From: Bacillus sp. CECT 9360
Lineage (GTDB): Bacteria; Bacillota; Bacilli; Bacillales; DSM-1321
NCBI RefSeq assembly: GCF_918741275.1
Contig: NZ_CAKKNA010000004.1
Span: forward strand, 1-64,000
Length of the DNA: 64,000 bases
Direction of reading: 5' to 3'
A program made the position numbers and the translations under genes. The notes under the pieces were generated by a model. The model was not told the origin of the DNA, did no database searches, and was given only the letters and a program-made list of their open reading frames with translations. Within the stretch, counting starts at the first letter, position 1. Each line of letters opens with the position of its first letter. This document shows, piece after piece, positions 31,594-43,059 of the stretch.

Positions 31594-32961
31594 ATGAATG
31601 AATTATTCCAAGACCGGATTCCGCCGCAAAATGTGGAAGCGGAACAGGCTGTATTAGGGGCGATCTTTTTAGAGCCTTCTTCGCTTACACTTACTTCTGA
31701 AATCCTGATTCCAGAGGATTTTTACCGAAGTTCGCACCAAAAGATCTTCAATGTGATGATCAAGCTGAACGATAGCGGAAAAGCGGTCGACTTAATTACG
31801 GTAACAGAAGATCTAGCTGCCTCCAAAAACCTTGAAGAAGTCGGCGGTATATCTTATTTAAGTGAACTGGCAGGATCGGTTCCTACTGCTGCCAATATTG
31901 AATACTACGCCCGCATCGTTGAAGAAAAATCACTTTTGCGCAGGCTAATCCGCACGGCTACCAATATAGCCCAAGAAGGATACAGTAGAGAAGATGAAGT
32001 AGAGAGCTTACTTGGGGAAGCTGAGAAAAATATTATGGAAGTAGCCCAGCGAAAAAATGCAGGGGCTTTCCAGAATATCAAAGACGTATTAGTTAAAACG
32101 TATGATAATATCGAAGTGCTTACGAACCGAAAAGATGATATTACGGGAATACCAACAGGTTTTGCCGAGCTTGACCGAATGACTGCGGGTTTTCAGCGCA
32201 ACGATTTGATCATTGTCGGAGCCCGTCCTTCTGTCGGTAAAACAGCTTTCGCTTTGAACATTGCCCAAAATGTGGCGACAAAGACAGAAGAAAATGTAGC
32301 CATCTTCAGTTTGGAGATGGGTGCTGAGCAGCTTGTCATGCGTATGCTTTGCGCAGAGGGCAATATCAACGCCCAGAACCTTCGTACCGGCTCGCTGACT
32401 GATGAAGATTGGCGCAAGCTGACGATGGCGATGGGAAGCCTCTCGAATGCCGGTATTTATATTGATGATACTCCGGGAGTCCGTATCGGTGAGATACGCT
32501 CCAAGTGCCGTCGTTTGAAGCAAGAACAGGGTCTCGGAATGATTCTGATCGATTACCTTCAGCTGATCCAAGGGAACGGACAATCAGGTGAGAACCGCCA
32601 GCAGGAGGTTTCCGAAATCTCGCGTTCCTTAAAAGCGCTCGCACGGGAGCTGCAGGTTCCGGTTATTGCCCTTTCCCAGCTATCACGTGGTGTTGAACAA
32701 AGACAGGATAAACGCCCGATGATGTCCGATATCCGTGAATCAGGAAGTATCGAGCAGGATGCTGATATTGTTGCTTTCCTGTATCGTGATGATTACTATG
32801 ATAAAGAAACCGAAAATCAAAATATTATTGAAATTATTATTGCCAAGCAGCGTAATGGTCCCGTTGGCACGGTATCGCTTGCGTTTGTTAAGGAATATAA
32901 TAAGTTCGTTAATCTTGAACGGCGCTTTGATGATTCATCATCCATGCCGCCTGGTGCTTGA
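31594..32961 (+). CDS. dnaC: Replicative DNA helicase (DnaB-type, DnaC in B. subtilis)
   Basis: Hexameric 5'-3' fork helicase. The N-terminal domain (DRIPPQNVEAEQAVLGAIF) binds primase. The RecA-like domain has Walker A GARPSVGKTAFALN, Walker B MILIDYLQLI and the arginine-finger region SDIRESGSIEQDAD. 455 aa. AAGGAGG is well placed before ATG 31594. Confidence 0.97.
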   Translation: MNELFQDRIPPQNVEAEQAVLGAIFLEPSSLTLTSEILIPEDFYRSSHQKIFNVMIKLNDSGKAVDLITVTEDLAASKNLEEVGGISYLSELAGSVPTAANIEYYARIVEEKSLLRRLIRTATNIAQEGYSREDEVESLLGEAEKNIMEVAQRKNAGAFQNIKDVLVKTYDNIEVLTNRKDDITGIPTGFAELDRMTAGFQRNDLIIVGARPSVGKTAFALNIAQNVATKTEENVAIFSLEMGAEQLVMRMLCAEGNINAQNLRTGSLTDEDWRKLTMAMGSLSNAGIYIDDTPGVRIGEIRSKCRRLKQEQGLGMILIDYLQLIQGNGQSGENRQQEVSEISRSLKALARELQVPVIALSQLSRGVEQRQDKRPMMSDIRESGSIEQDADIVAFLYRDDYYDKETENQNIIEIIIAKQRNGPVGTVSLAFVKEYNKFVNLERRFDDSSSMPPGA

Positions 32962-32969
32962 TGAAACTG

Positions 32970-32998
32970 CCATCCTTTCTTTGAAAGGGTGGTTTTTT
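32970..32998 (+). terminator. Terminator after dnaC
   Basis: 10-bp stem CCATCCTTTC/GAAAGGGTGG followed by TTTTTT. Confidence 0.85.
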
Positions 32999-33080
32999 AT
33001 GTATGGAAGTCATTATGTCTGTAGGATAATAGAAATGCAGCTTTTTCATAAATTGGGTCATAATAAATAACTAGGCAATT

Positions 33081-34521
<1,441 letters not shown>

Positions 34522-34525
34522 AATG

Positions 34526-34556
34526 AAGGAACTGCTTATTGGCAGTTCCTTTTCTC
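34526..34556 (+). terminator. Terminator after purA
   Basis: AAGGAACTGC/GCAGTTCCTT stem with TTATTG loop, then TTTTCTC. Confidence 0.88.
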
Positions 34557-34599
34557 ATGCCTTCAACATGGAAAAACATTAATAATGACTCCTTTAGTA

Positions 34600-34957
34600 G
34601 GCTCTTCACCATAACTGGTGGTTTAATATTGATTAACGTAATATCTCAGTTAATTGTGCAACAAAGTTGATTGGCGAGGATATGCGAGACTTCTCGAAAA
34701 TGCATACGCATTTTCTCGTGCGGTGCCTATTCATGGATGATGATTCAACGTCCTGCGGGAAAAGCAGGCCAGTTAACGGAACGTCGACTAAGATCTGCCA
34801 CGTCCTTATGTCTTACGTCGACGCCAACACATCCTGTGTAAGTCCCGGAGGCGTGCCCTATGCCAGGAGGCTCCCGGACTGCCCGCGGAAAGCGAGCGCC
34901 TGGAGTGGAAATCAACGGATAATCAAAAGCTTAAACCACTTCTTTTGGTGAAGAACC
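34600..34957 (+). mobile_element. MITE-like element, 358 bp, copy B
   Basis: Nearly identical to copy A (24531-24889), same orientation. Ends are GGCTCTTCACCATAACTGG… and the complement of the right end, GGTTCTTCACCAAAAGAAG…. The exact 8-bp duplication CTTTAGTA lies at 34592-34599 and 34958-34965. No transposase. It lies between the purA terminator and the walR leader. Confidence 0.87.
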
Positions 34958-35182
34958 CTTTAGTAACTCTATATCTCTTAATATGGTAAATATTCTATAC
35001 ACACGATTTAATCTAAGAGGTGAATTAATAGTCATAAAATGATAAAGTAGAATAGAGAACATATGTCTTTGTCGTAAAGATAATGTTCTATTTTGAAATT
35101 AAGCAAAATCACCTCCACAATATGGGCGTTTTAAGCTATCTTAACTGAAGGATAGCAGATTATTAATGAAGGAGAACAATCC

Positions 35183-35887
35183 ATGGAAAAGAAGATACTT
35201 GTTGTAGATGACGAAAAACCAATTGCAGATATATTACAGTTCAACTTGAAAAAAGAAGGCTTTGAGGTTACGTGTGCTTATGATGGCAATGAAGCTATCA
35301 GAATAGTTGAAGAGATTCAGCCTGATCTTATTTTGCTGGACATCATGCTACCTGGACGCGATGGGATGGAAGTCTGCCGTGAAGTTCGAAAGAAGCACGA
35401 TATTCCGATTATCATGCTTACTGCAAAGGACTCTGAAATAGATAAAGTGCTGGGGCTTGAGCTTGGTGCGGATGATTACGTGACTAAGCCTTTTAGCACA
35501 CGGGAAATCATTGCACGGGTCAAGGCTAATCTGCGCCGACAGCAGGTGGTTGCCACACCTGAACCAGAAGAAATGAAGGAAATTGCAATCGGTACACTCG
35601 TGATTCATCCTGATGCCTATGTAGTCTCAAAAAGAGGCGTTACGATTGAATTGACCCATCGGGAGTTTGAATTGCTGCATTATTTATCTAAGCATATCGG
35701 CCAGGTTATGACTCGTGAGCATTTGTTGCAAACTGTATGGGGATATGATTATTTTGGTGATGTGAGGACAGTCGATGTTACGGTGCGTCGTCTTCGTGAA
35801 AAAATTGAGGATAATCCAAGCCATCCCGGCTGGATTGTAACTAGAAGAGGGGTAGGTTATTACCTCCGCAACCCTGAACAGGAGTAA
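35183..35887 (+). CDS. walR: Response regulator WalR (YycF)
   Basis: OmpR/PhoB-type regulator of cell-wall metabolism, essential in most Firmicutes. The receiver domain has [13 protein letters not shown] and phospho-acceptor D53 in [13 protein letters not shown]. The C-terminal winged helix has [13 protein letters not shown] and [23 protein letters not shown]. 234 aa. Followed after 5 nt by its kinase walK. About 220 nt of leader after MITE copy B holds a hairpin near 35055-35095. Confidence 0.97.
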   Translation: MEKKILVVDDEKPIADILQFNLKKEGFEVTCAYDGNEAIRIVEEIQPDLILLDIMLPGRDGMEVCREVRKKHDIPIIMLTAKDSEIDKVLGLELGADDYVTKPFSTREIIARVKANLRRQQVVATPEPEEMKEIAIGTLVIHPDAYVVSKRGVTIELTHREFELLHYLSKHIGQVMTREHLLQTVWGYDYFGDVRTVDVTVRRLREKIEDNPSHPGWIVTRRGVGYYLRNPEQE

Positions 35888-35892
35888 GATAC

Positions 35893-37740
35893 ATGAAAAA
35901 GGTTGGTTTTTTCCGTTCTATACACATAAAATTTGTTCTCATCTATGTGTTGCTTATCTTGGTAGCGATGCAGATCATCGGTGTATATTTTGTAGACAAA
36001 CTTGAAGAAAAATTGGTTGAAAACTTCCAAAAATCGATTTTAGGAAATATTGACCTTCTTACTTACAGTCTTAGTGAAGAAATGACAAATCATATGGAAA
36101 ATGATGATTCAACAGATGTCGAGAACTCTACTCTCGGGGATGACATCCGGATGATTCTTGAAGATAACTCGTCCGATAATAATATCTCTGAGGTAAGCGT
36201 CATTGACAGTAGCAGAAAGATAATTGCGACCTCGGATAATGATAATCAGGATATTGTCGGGAAGAAAATAACCGAGAGATTAGTAAAGCAAGCCCATGTA
36301 TTGGGGATCCAGCAGGAAGTGACGACGCACGACAAAGCAACAGGGGAGCGCATATGGATTCTGGCGACACCGATCAAGGATCAAGGTAATAAAGTAATCG
36401 GTATCGTGTATTCCATTGCTGAAATGGAAAATGTGTATGAATTGATGGAGCAAATCAATCGAATTTTCATCACAGGAACGGCAATCGCGCTGGGCATTAC
36501 GGCAATTCTCGGCATTCTTCTGGCCCAAACGATTACCCGGCCCATGTCTGATATGCGTAAGCAAGCCTTGGCACTTGCCAAAGGGAATTATTCGAGAAAA
36601 GTAAAAATATACGGTAATGATGAAATCGGACAGCTGGCCTATACATTCAATAATCTGACTAAGGATTTGCAGGAAGCACAGTCGACGACTGAAGGTGAAA
36701 GACGCAAGCTATCTTCGGTTCTTGCCTACATGACTGATGGAGTGATTGCAACAGACCGCAGGGGAAAAGTCATTTTGATCAATGAACCCGCTGCTAAATT
36801 ATTGGATGTTTCACGTGAAACAGTATTATCGCAACCCATTATTGACCTGCTTGGATTAGAGGGGAAATATAGCTATGATGACCTTCTTGAAGAAAGAGAA
36901 TCAGTTATCCTTGATTACAGTACGAAAAAAGAGCCATATATATTACGGGCCAATTTTTCTGTCATTCAAAAGGAGACAGGGTTTATCAATGGTCTGATAA
37001 CAGTCCTGCATGATATCACAGAACAGGAGAAAATTGATGAAGAGCGCCGGGAGTTCGTGGCAAATGTTTCCCACGAATTGAGAACACCGCTGACGACAAT
37101 GCGAAGCTATTTGGAAGCATTGGCTGATGGAGCATGGAAGGATGAAACGCTAGCGCCTTCGTTCTTAAATGTGACCCAAAATGAAACCGAGCGGATGATA
37201 CGGCTAGTGAATGACTTGCTGCAATTATCTAAAATGGACAATAAAGATTATTTACTTTCTAAAGGATGGGTGAACTTCACCAAGTTCTTCAACCAAATTA
37301 TCGATAGATTCGAAATGACAATAACGGAGCATATCACTTTTAAACGCGACATTCCTTCCAAATCCATTTTAGTCGATATTGATGAAGATAAAATAACCCA
37401 GGTGCTTTATAATATCATTTCAAACGCGATTAAATATTCTCCCGAGGGAGGACAAATTACATTTCGTATTAAAGAAGAGTCGGAAAGAATCGTAATCAGC
37501 ATCAGTGATCAGGGAGTGGGAATCCCCAAAAGCACGATCGATAAAGTCTTTGAAAGATTTTATCGTGTGGACAAGGCGCGCACGAGAAATTTAGGGGGCA
37601 CGGGCCTTGGTCTGGCGATTGCCAAGGAGATGGTGGTCGCACACGAAGGGAAAATCTGGGCTGAAAGCAAGGAAGGAAAAGGGACGACTATTTTCTTTAC
37701 ACTTCCTTATGAGCAAGAACAAGAGGATGAGTGGTCATGA
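35893..37740 (+). CDS. walK: Sensor histidine kinase WalK (YycG)
   Basis: Membrane kinase of WalR. TM1 (about 10-32), an extracytoplasmic sensor domain to about 183, TM2 (about 184-205), HAMP, PAS (about 265-370), the HisKA helix with H394 in FVANVSHELRTPLTTM, and HATPase (NIISNAIKYS, DQGVGIP, GGTGLGLAI). 615 aa. A perfect parS site lies inside the coding sequence at 36807-36822. Overlaps walH by 4 nt. Confidence 0.97.
   Translation: MKKVGFFRSIHIKFVLIYVLLILVAMQIIGVYFVDKLEEKLVENFQKSILGNIDLLTYSLSEEMTNHMENDDSTDVENSTLGDDIRMILEDNSSDNNISEVSVIDSSRKIIATSDNDNQDIVGKKITERLVKQAHVLGIQQEVTTHDKATGERIWILATPIKDQGNKVIGIVYSIAEMENVYELMEQINRIFITGTAIALGITAILGILLAQTITRPMSDMRKQALALAKGNYSRKVKIYGNDEIGQLAYTFNNLTKDLQEAQSTTEGERRKLSSVLAYMTDGVIATDRRGKVILINEPAAKLLDVSRETVLSQPIIDLLGLEGKYSYDDLLEERESVILDYSTKKEPYILRANFSVIQKETGFINGLITVLHDITEQEKIDEERREFVANVSHELRTPLTTMRSYLEALADGAWKDETLAPSFLNVTQNETERMIRLVNDLLQLSKMDNKDYLLSKGWVNFTKFFNQIIDRFEMTITEHITFKRDIPSKSILVDIDEDKITQVLYNIISNAIKYSPEGGQITFRIKEESERIVISISDQGVGIPKSTIDKVFERFYRVDKARTRNLGGTGLGLAIAKEMVVAHEGKIWAESKEGKGTTIFFTLPYEQEQEDEWS
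36807..36822. promoter_or_regulatory. parS site within walK
   Basis: TGTTTCACGTGAAACA, an exact 16-bp match to the parS consensus. It encodes the residues VSRET of WalK. About 15.3 kb from the parS in spo0J. Confidence 0.93.
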
Positions 37741-39056
37741 ATTTTGAAGTCGCGAAAAATATCATTCTGACATTTTTAGTCGTCGCAAGTGTAATCTTAA
37801 CTTGGAATATCTGGACGTATCAGCCAGATTTAAAGAAAAGTGAAAGTGATTATGTTGAGAGTGATGTACAAGAACTTGCAAATGTAATCAAACCAGGTCA
37901 GGTGCTTTTTCATCACGAGGGTCAACATTTTCAGACACAGGATAAAAGTGAAATAAAACGAATTCAAGATGAGCTTTTCACTTGGGATTTTTACAATTTT
38001 AAAGATGCATCACATCTCGCGAAGGAATTTACATCTTTTATCCATGCGAACGGGAATGCGGAAATGATTTTTCCAAGTACTGTCCCGCTTGACTTATATA
38101 AATCGGAATTGAAGATAGATGACCAGGAGCTTCCGAAGGTGTACTTTGACCGGATTGTGTTTAACACGGAAAATATGGGGAGCAATGAAACCGAGGTTTA
38201 TTTTATTAACTATAAAAATAAAAAGATATTTCAAGCACAAGTTCAAACCGCTCAAATTAATAACTTCACTCAGAATTTTGCTTCAGGGGCGCATGAATAC
38301 CCTGAATATATTTCAAAAGAGGTCAGTTCAAGCCGCACGCTTTTTCTGCCGAAAAACTCTGTCCAATTAAATCCGCTCACCTATTATATTGACTATCTCG
38401 ATATTAATAAGGATTTCAAAAATGAACTATTTAATGACCCCGATAAAGTAAAGCGAGAAAATGTCAGTGTTGGAAACGAATATACCGATGGTTCAAGTCT
38501 ACTGACTGTATTTAAGGATTCTTCGGTTGTTGAATTTGTAAATCCAGGCCAACGAAGTGATATGGATGGCACTACCGGCAGTCTGATTCGAAATAGCCTT
38601 AATTTTATAAACAGCCAGCCTGGATGGGATGATTATTATCAATATGCCGATATAAGCGAAGCAGAGCGGATGGTTTCATTTCGCTTATATATTGACGATA
38701 TTGACGGTATTGGCAGGTATCCTGTTTTTAATGGGCAGGGTATGTCTGAAATAAAACATGAATGGGGCAATGAAGAAATTTATCGATACGAGCGCCCTTA
38801 TTTTACATTGATTTCTCCTCCCTTTCCTAACAATCAAAATAAAGTAACCCTTCTTTCCGGACAGCAGGTTATAGAACGGTTAACGAGAAATTTCGAGTTG
38901 GCTGATGTGGAAGAGGTAAGGGTTGGATATAAATTATCCAAAGATCCGACCGAGCCTGTTATCCATTTGGAGCCTGCCTGGTATTACCGATATGGCGGTA
39001 CTTGGACTGTTGTGCCACTTAATGAACCGGGGGGCGAAAAGAGTGGATTGGAGTAG
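37737..39056 (+). CDS. walH: WalRK regulatory protein WalH (YycH)
   Basis: One N-terminal membrane segment (NIILTFLVVASVILTWNIW) followed by an extracytoplasmic domain; 439 aa from ATG 37737 in ATGA overlapping walK. In B. subtilis YycH and YycI interact with WalK in the membrane and restrain it. It overlaps walI by 14 nt. Confidence 0.92.
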   Translation: MNFEVAKNIILTFLVVASVILTWNIWTYQPDLKKSESDYVESDVQELANVIKPGQVLFHHEGQHFQTQDKSEIKRIQDELFTWDFYNFKDASHLAKEFTSFIHANGNAEMIFPSTVPLDLYKSELKIDDQELPKVYFDRIVFNTENMGSNETEVYFINYKNKKIFQAQVQTAQINNFTQNFASGAHEYPEYISKEVSSSRTLFLPKNSVQLNPLTYYIDYLDINKDFKNELFNDPDKVKRENVSVGNEYTDGSSLLTVFKDSSVVEFVNPGQRSDMDGTTGSLIRNSLNFINSQPGWDDYYQYADISEAERMVSFRLYIDDIDGIGRYPVFNGQGMSEIKHEWGNEEIYRYERPYFTLISPPFPNNQNKVTLLSGQQVIERLTRNFELADVEEVRVGYKLSKDPTEPVIHLEPAWYYRYGGTWTVVPLNEPGGEKSGLE

Positions 39057-39843
39057 GACGAAAACAATATTTATCATGGTGTTTCTAGTGTTGGATATCT
39101 TTCTGCTCTATCAATTCTTAGATAAGAAGGATTCTACACAGATAGATCCTATTACTGAAGCATCTGTAGAAGAACAAATGAAAGAGGATGGAATCAAATT
39201 TCCTTCCTTACCAAATGAAGAAAAACAAGAAAATATTCTAATAGCAAAAAGAAAAGAATTTTCAAAGGATGATAGTAAGAAACTGGAAAACCAGCAGGTG
39301 TCCATCAACGATGAAACCACGCTCGTTGGAACGTTTGAAAAGTCGATTATTGTAAATGAAGAGTTTAAACCGGGTGAATTGGCTGAATTTCTGAAAGAGA
39401 ATATTTATCAAGGAGAACGTTATAAGTTCTGGTCTTATGAAGAATCCAGCAATTCAATCATTTATTATCAAAGCTTCGGTAACAAAACCTTTTATAATAA
39501 TACGAATGCAAAATTAACATTGCGGTTGAATGAAAATCGAGAAATCGTTTCTTATGAACAAACTTACTTGGAAGATATTAAACCGATGAATAAAAAAGAG
39601 TCGGTGATTTCTGCCAACCAGGCAATCGCCAACTTGTTCAATAAAGGGCATTTACCCGAAAAAAGCGAAATATCAAAAGATGACGTAGAGCTTGGATATT
39701 ATAACTTGCTGAAATCATCATCAGCTTCCTATTTACTGACGCCGACTTGGTGGGTGAAAGTAAACGGCAAGGATATGTTTGTAAAAGCATTTGATGGGGA
39801 AGTCATCGAATTGAATACAGAAGAAAAAATATTACTGGAGTGA
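39043..39843 (+). CDS. walI: WalRK regulatory protein WalI (YycI)
   Basis: Starts at GTG 39043 ([21 protein letters not shown]…), matching the YycI N-terminus, with GGGGG about 8 nt upstream; the frame is open further upstream but only through walH. One membrane anchor and an extracytoplasmic YycI domain; 266 aa. Pairs with WalH to modulate WalK. Confidence 0.92.
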   Translation: MDWSRTKTIFIMVFLVLDIFLLYQFLDKKDSTQIDPITEASVEEQMKEDGIKFPSLPNEEKQENILIAKRKEFSKDDSKKLENQQVSINDETTLVGTFEKSIIVNEEFKPGELAEFLKENIYQGERYKFWSYEESSNSIIYYQSFGNKTFYNNTNAKLTLRLNENREIVSYEQTYLEDIKPMNKKESVISANQAIANLFNKGHLPEKSEISKDDVELGYYNLLKSSSASYLLTPTWWVKVNGKDMFVKAFDGEVIELNTEEKILLE

Positions 39844-39848
39844 GTTGC

Positions 39849-40643
39849 ATGACCATGCATTTTAGTGTTCTCGCCAGCGGGAGTACGGGAAATGCCTTTT
39901 ATGTAGAAACGGAGGATCAGGCATTTCTCGTGGACGCAGGCTTGAGCGGCAAGCAAATGGAAGCACTATTCAGCGGCATCGGACGGGATATGTCCAAGCT
40001 GTCAGGGATTCTCGTCACCCATGAACACAGTGATCATATTAAAGGCCTCGGAATCATTGCTAGAAAGCATAAGCTTCCAATCTATGCGAATGAAAAAACC
40101 TGGCAGGCTATGGAACGATCCATCGGAGAGATTTCACTAGATCAAAAGTTTGTATTCAATATGGAGCAGGTATCGACCTTTGGCAGCCTTGATATTGAAT
40201 CTTTTGGGGTATCACATGACGCGGCTGAGCCGATGTTCTATGTGTTTCATCAGGGTGGCAAGAAGCTTGTCCTAATTACGGATACGGGCTATGTCAGCGA
40301 CCGGATGAAAGGAATCATTTCAAATGCCGATGCCTACATCTTTGAGAGTAACCATGACGTCAGCATGCTTCGGATGGGGAGATATCCTTGGAGCGTAAAA
40401 CGGCGAATTCTGAGCGATATGGGTCACGTTTCAAACGAAGACGCAGCCATCGCAATGAGTGAAGTCGCGGGAGATAAAACGAAGCGAATCTACCTTGCGC
40501 ATTTGAGCCTCGATAACAATATGAAGGACCTGGCAAGAATGTCGGTTGAACAAACGCTGCAAACTAAAGGGATTCTGATTGGCGAGCAATTTTCGTTATA
40601 TGATACCGACCCTAAGAAACCTACTGGACTAGTAGCATTATAA
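39849..40643 (+). CDS. walJ: MBL-fold hydrolase WalJ (YycJ)
   Basis: Metallo-beta-lactamase fold with [17 protein letters not shown] and the metal motif THEHSDH. Downstream metal-binding residues include [10 protein letters not shown] and FESNHD. The family is a predicted nuclease-like hydrolase linked to coordination of division with replication. 264 aa from ATG 39849. Last gene of the wal operon before a terminator. Confidence 0.93.
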   Translation: MTMHFSVLASGSTGNAFYVETEDQAFLVDAGLSGKQMEALFSGIGRDMSKLSGILVTHEHSDHIKGLGIIARKHKLPIYANEKTWQAMERSIGEISLDQKFVFNMEQVSTFGSLDIESFGVSHDAAEPMFYVFHQGGKKLVLITDTGYVSDRMKGIISNADAYIFESNHDVSMLRMGRYPWSVKRRILSDMGHVSNEDAAIAMSEVAGDKTKRIYLAHLSLDNNMKDLARMSVEQTLQTKGILIGEQFSLYDTDPKKPTGLVAL

Positions 40644-40680
40644 AGAATGAAAAAGCATCGGCTTTTTCATTCTTTTTTCA
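40643..40680 (+). terminator. Terminator after walJ
   Basis: Long stem AAGAATGAAAAAGC/GCTTTTTCATTCTT with ATCG loop, then TTTTTCATTTTTTT. Confidence 0.92.
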
Positions 40681-40848
40681 TTTTTTTAAACAAAACCGCA
40701 TTTCACGGATACACTCTCATGAAATGACTTAATATCCAGAAAAAGTACTTTTTTTTAGGATTTTTAAGTAGGATGAGTATAATTAAGGGTATAAACAAAC
40801 ACTAGTGGTTGCAATAATTATGATATAAACAGAGAGGGTTGAGCATAA

Positions 40849-42078
40849 ATGGGATATTATGATCAAGATTATCCAGATAGAAACCAACGCAACAAGGGGA
40901 GCCGTAAGGGCTACTTTCTTACCGCATTAGCCGGGGTTATTATCGGAGCTCTCCTGGTTATGGTAGCATTTCCAAGACTGGGAATCGGTACTGGTACGGA
41001 TCAATCTACAATTACAGAGAATTCTTCAGGAGGCAATTCGTCAACAAACGGGACCATACAGAATGTTTCCTTGGATGTCGATACGGCCGTAACAGAAGCG
41101 GTTGATAAAGCCAGTGATGCTGTTGTCGGCGTTACAAATATTCAGCAGTCCGGGTTTTGGGGTCAAGGGCAAGGCCAGGGTCAAAGTGAAGATGGCGAAG
41201 CGGGTACCGGGTCGGGGGTAGTCTATAAAAAAGAGGGCGGAAAAGCTTGGATCGTTACCAATAGCCATGTTATTGAAGGGGCAAACGAAATTGAAGTCAC
41301 ATTAAACGATGGGACAAAGATACCGGCTGAAATAAGAGGAAGCGATCGGTGGACAGACTTAGCCGTCATTGAGGTTAATAGCGACAAAGTAAAAACGGTA
41401 GCGGAATTCGGTGATTCAGACGCCCTTAAACTAGGTGAGCCGGTAATTGCAATCGGTAACCCGTTAGGATTGCAATTTTCAGGATCGATTACGCAGGGAA
41501 TTATCTCTGGTTTAGAGCGTACAATCGAGATTGATATAAACCAGGATGGAGAAATTGACTGGAATGCAGAAGTCCTCCAAACAGATGCAGCCATCAACCC
41601 AGGAAACAGCGGTGGCGCCTTAGTCAATCTTAGCGGCCAGGTGATTGGTATCAACTCGATGAAAATTGCCCAGGAAGCCGTAGAAGGAATCGGTCTCTCA
41701 ATTCCCATTGACTCTGTGATTCCGATTATTAACGATATTGAGCGGTACGGAGAAGTAAGACGGCCTTATATGGGAGTTAACCTCGGTTCGGTGGAGGAAA
41801 TTTCTCAGTACCATCAGCAAAATACATTAAAGCTGCCTAAAAATGTGACATCAGGTGTGGCCATCACAGGTGTAGAGCCTACTTCTCCGGCATCAAAAGC
41901 GGGATTAAAGGAATTTGATGTGATTGTCGAAATGGATGGAGAAACGATTAAGGATGTTGTGGCCTTAAGGAAGTTTTTGTATACCGAAAAGAAAGTCGGC
42001 GACAATGTTAAAATTACCTATTATAGAAACGGGAAAAAACAGAATGCAACGCTCAAATTAACAGCAGAGACGATGTAG
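40849..42078 (+). CDS. HtrA-like serine protease (S1C, YycK/HtrC type)
   Basis: Membrane-anchored quality-control protease. One N-terminal membrane segment (about 22-42) precedes a trypsin-like domain with catalytic H140 (VTNSHVI), D170 (RWTDLAV) and S254 ([11 protein letters not shown]). A PDZ domain follows (about 300-400, [23 protein letters not shown]). 409 aa, the usual length. Gene order after walJ matches htrC/yyxA of B. subtilis. Confidence 0.95.
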   Translation: MGYYDQDYPDRNQRNKGSRKGYFLTALAGVIIGALLVMVAFPRLGIGTGTDQSTITENSSGGNSSTNGTIQNVSLDVDTAVTEAVDKASDAVVGVTNIQQSGFWGQGQGQGQSEDGEAGTGSGVVYKKEGGKAWIVTNSHVIEGANEIEVTLNDGTKIPAEIRGSDRWTDLAVIEVNSDKVKTVAEFGDSDALKLGEPVIAIGNPLGLQFSGSITQGIISGLERTIEIDINQDGEIDWNAEVLQTDAAINPGNSGGALVNLSGQVIGINSMKIAQEAVEGIGLSIPIDSVIPIINDIERYGEVRRPYMGVNLGSVEEISQYHQQNTLKLPKNVTSGVAITGVEPTSPASKAGLKEFDVIVEMDGETIKDVVALRKFLYTEKKVGDNVKITYYRNGKKQNATLKLTAETM

Positions 42079-42083
42079 AAATG

Positions 42084-42115
42084 GGCAGGAGGCTTAGCTT
42101 CCTGCTTTTTCTTTT
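42084..42115 (+). terminator. Terminator after the HtrA-like gene
   Basis: GCAGGAGG/CTTCCTGC stem followed by TTTTTCTTTTT. Confidence 0.8.
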
Positions 42116-42229
42116 TCCTGTTTTTTTGTTACGATACATAGTGACAAGGAAAAACGAAAGAAAAACTGATTGCTGTGGAAATCGTAGTAGATGAAAACGT
42201 ATTATGCAAAAGAAAAAAGGAGAATATAG

Positions 42230-42388
42230 ATGATTTACTGTTGTCAGGAACACGTGGAATTAGCACTGGATGTAATCGTAGACGAGCATGAAACTTACCC
42301 GGTTTTAGATAAAGTTCCAGAAGAAAAACAATTATCAACAAGCTGTGAATATTGTCGAAATATGGCAATATATGTAGTAGGGAACTAA
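42230..42388 (+). CDS. CxxH/CxxC small protein
   Basis: A 52-aa protein (MIYCCQEHVELALD…SCEYCRNMAIYVVGN). CQEH and CEYC give the CxxH…CxxC pattern of a known Bacillaceae family next to the htrC gene, probably metal-binding. AAGGAG lies about 9 nt upstream. Function unknown. Confidence 0.85.
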   Translation: MIYCCQEHVELALDVIVDEHETYPVLDKVPEEKQLSTSCEYCRNMAIYVVGN

Positions 42389-42403
42389 TATTCGCCTACA
42401 ATA

Positions 42404-42446
42404 TGTGGATAGAAATTGTGGACATGTGGATAAGTGCTGTGGATAA
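42404..42446. promoter_or_regulatory. DnaA-box cluster upstream of rlmH
   Basis: Four DnaA-type boxes within 43 bp: TGTGGATAG (42404), TGTGGACAT (42418), and exact TGTGGATAA at 42425-42433 and 42438-42446. From memory, B. subtilis has a DnaA-box cluster near yydA (rlmH), so the site appears conserved. It may bind DnaA and affect initiation timing or rlmH expression. Confidence 0.7.
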
Positions 42447-42493
42447 CGTGTTTGTAAACTGTTTGTAACCTGTGTGTAAAGTGAGGGTTAAGA

Positions 42494-42973
42494 ATGAATA
42501 TCACAATTGTAACGATAGGAAAGCTAAAAGAGAAATATTTGAAGCAAGGAATCGACGAATATGTAAAACGGTTATCTTCATACGCAAAATTCGACATAAT
42601 TGAATTACCCGATGAAAAAGCACCTGAAACCTTAAGTGAAGTAGAAATGCAGCAAATTAAAGAGAAAGAAGGAGAGCGGATCCTAAGCAGGATCAGCCCG
42701 GATGCCTATGCTATAGCATTGGCGATAGAAGGGAAAATGAAATCCTCTGAGGAACTTGCAGACAACCTCGACAAGCTTGCTACTTATGGAAAGAGCAAAG
42801 TGACGTTTGTGATCGGAGGATCTTTGGGGTTGAGCGAAGCAGTGATGCATCGGGCGGACGAAGCTCTTTCTTTTTCAAGAATGACCTTTCCACACCAGCT
42901 TATGCGGCTGATATTGGTTGAGCAGGTTTATCGGGCGTTTCGGATTAATCGGGGGGAACCGTACCATAAATAA
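42494..42973 (+). CDS. rlmH: 23S rRNA (pseudouridine1915-N3)-methyltransferase RlmH
   Basis: SPOUT-type methyltransferase (OrfX in staphylococci). 159 aa with [33 protein letters not shown] (SAM-binding knot) and [26 protein letters not shown]. The C-terminus is the invariant RGEPYHK. The 3' end of this gene is the known insertion site of SCC elements in staphylococci. Here the GEPYHK-stop coding sequence is repeated at 56225 and 57384. Confidence 0.97.
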   Translation: MNITIVTIGKLKEKYLKQGIDEYVKRLSSYAKFDIIELPDEKAPETLSEVEMQQIKEKEGERILSRISPDAYAIALAIEGKMKSSEELADNLDKLATYGKSKVTFVIGGSLGLSEAVMHRADEALSFSRMTFPHQLMRLILVEQVYRAFRINRGEPYHK

Positions 42974-42976
42974 CGG
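42950..42976. other. Putative SCC-like attachment site at the rlmH 3' end
   Basis: The last codons of rlmH (GGG GAA CCG TAC CAT AAA TAA) correspond to the core recognised by Ccr recombinases in SCC biology (…TATCATAA.TAA). Repeats of this segment at 56225-56250 and 57384-57409 would be the outer ends of cassettes. Inferred from repeat structure; no recombinase is visible. Confidence 0.6.
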
Positions 42977-43010
42977 TAAACTCTAATAAAAATAATAGAA
43001 TTATTAAAAA

Positions 43011-43050
43011 GAAAGGTAAACAACGAAGTCGAAGTTTACCTTTCTTTTTT
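43011..43050. terminator. Bidirectional terminator between rlmH and the ImmA/IrrE gene
   Basis: Perfect 11-bp arms GAAAGGTAAAC/GTTTACCTTTC with a 12-nt loop and T run. The two genes converge on it. Confidence 0.85.
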
Positions 43051-43059
43051 TCATTAGAC

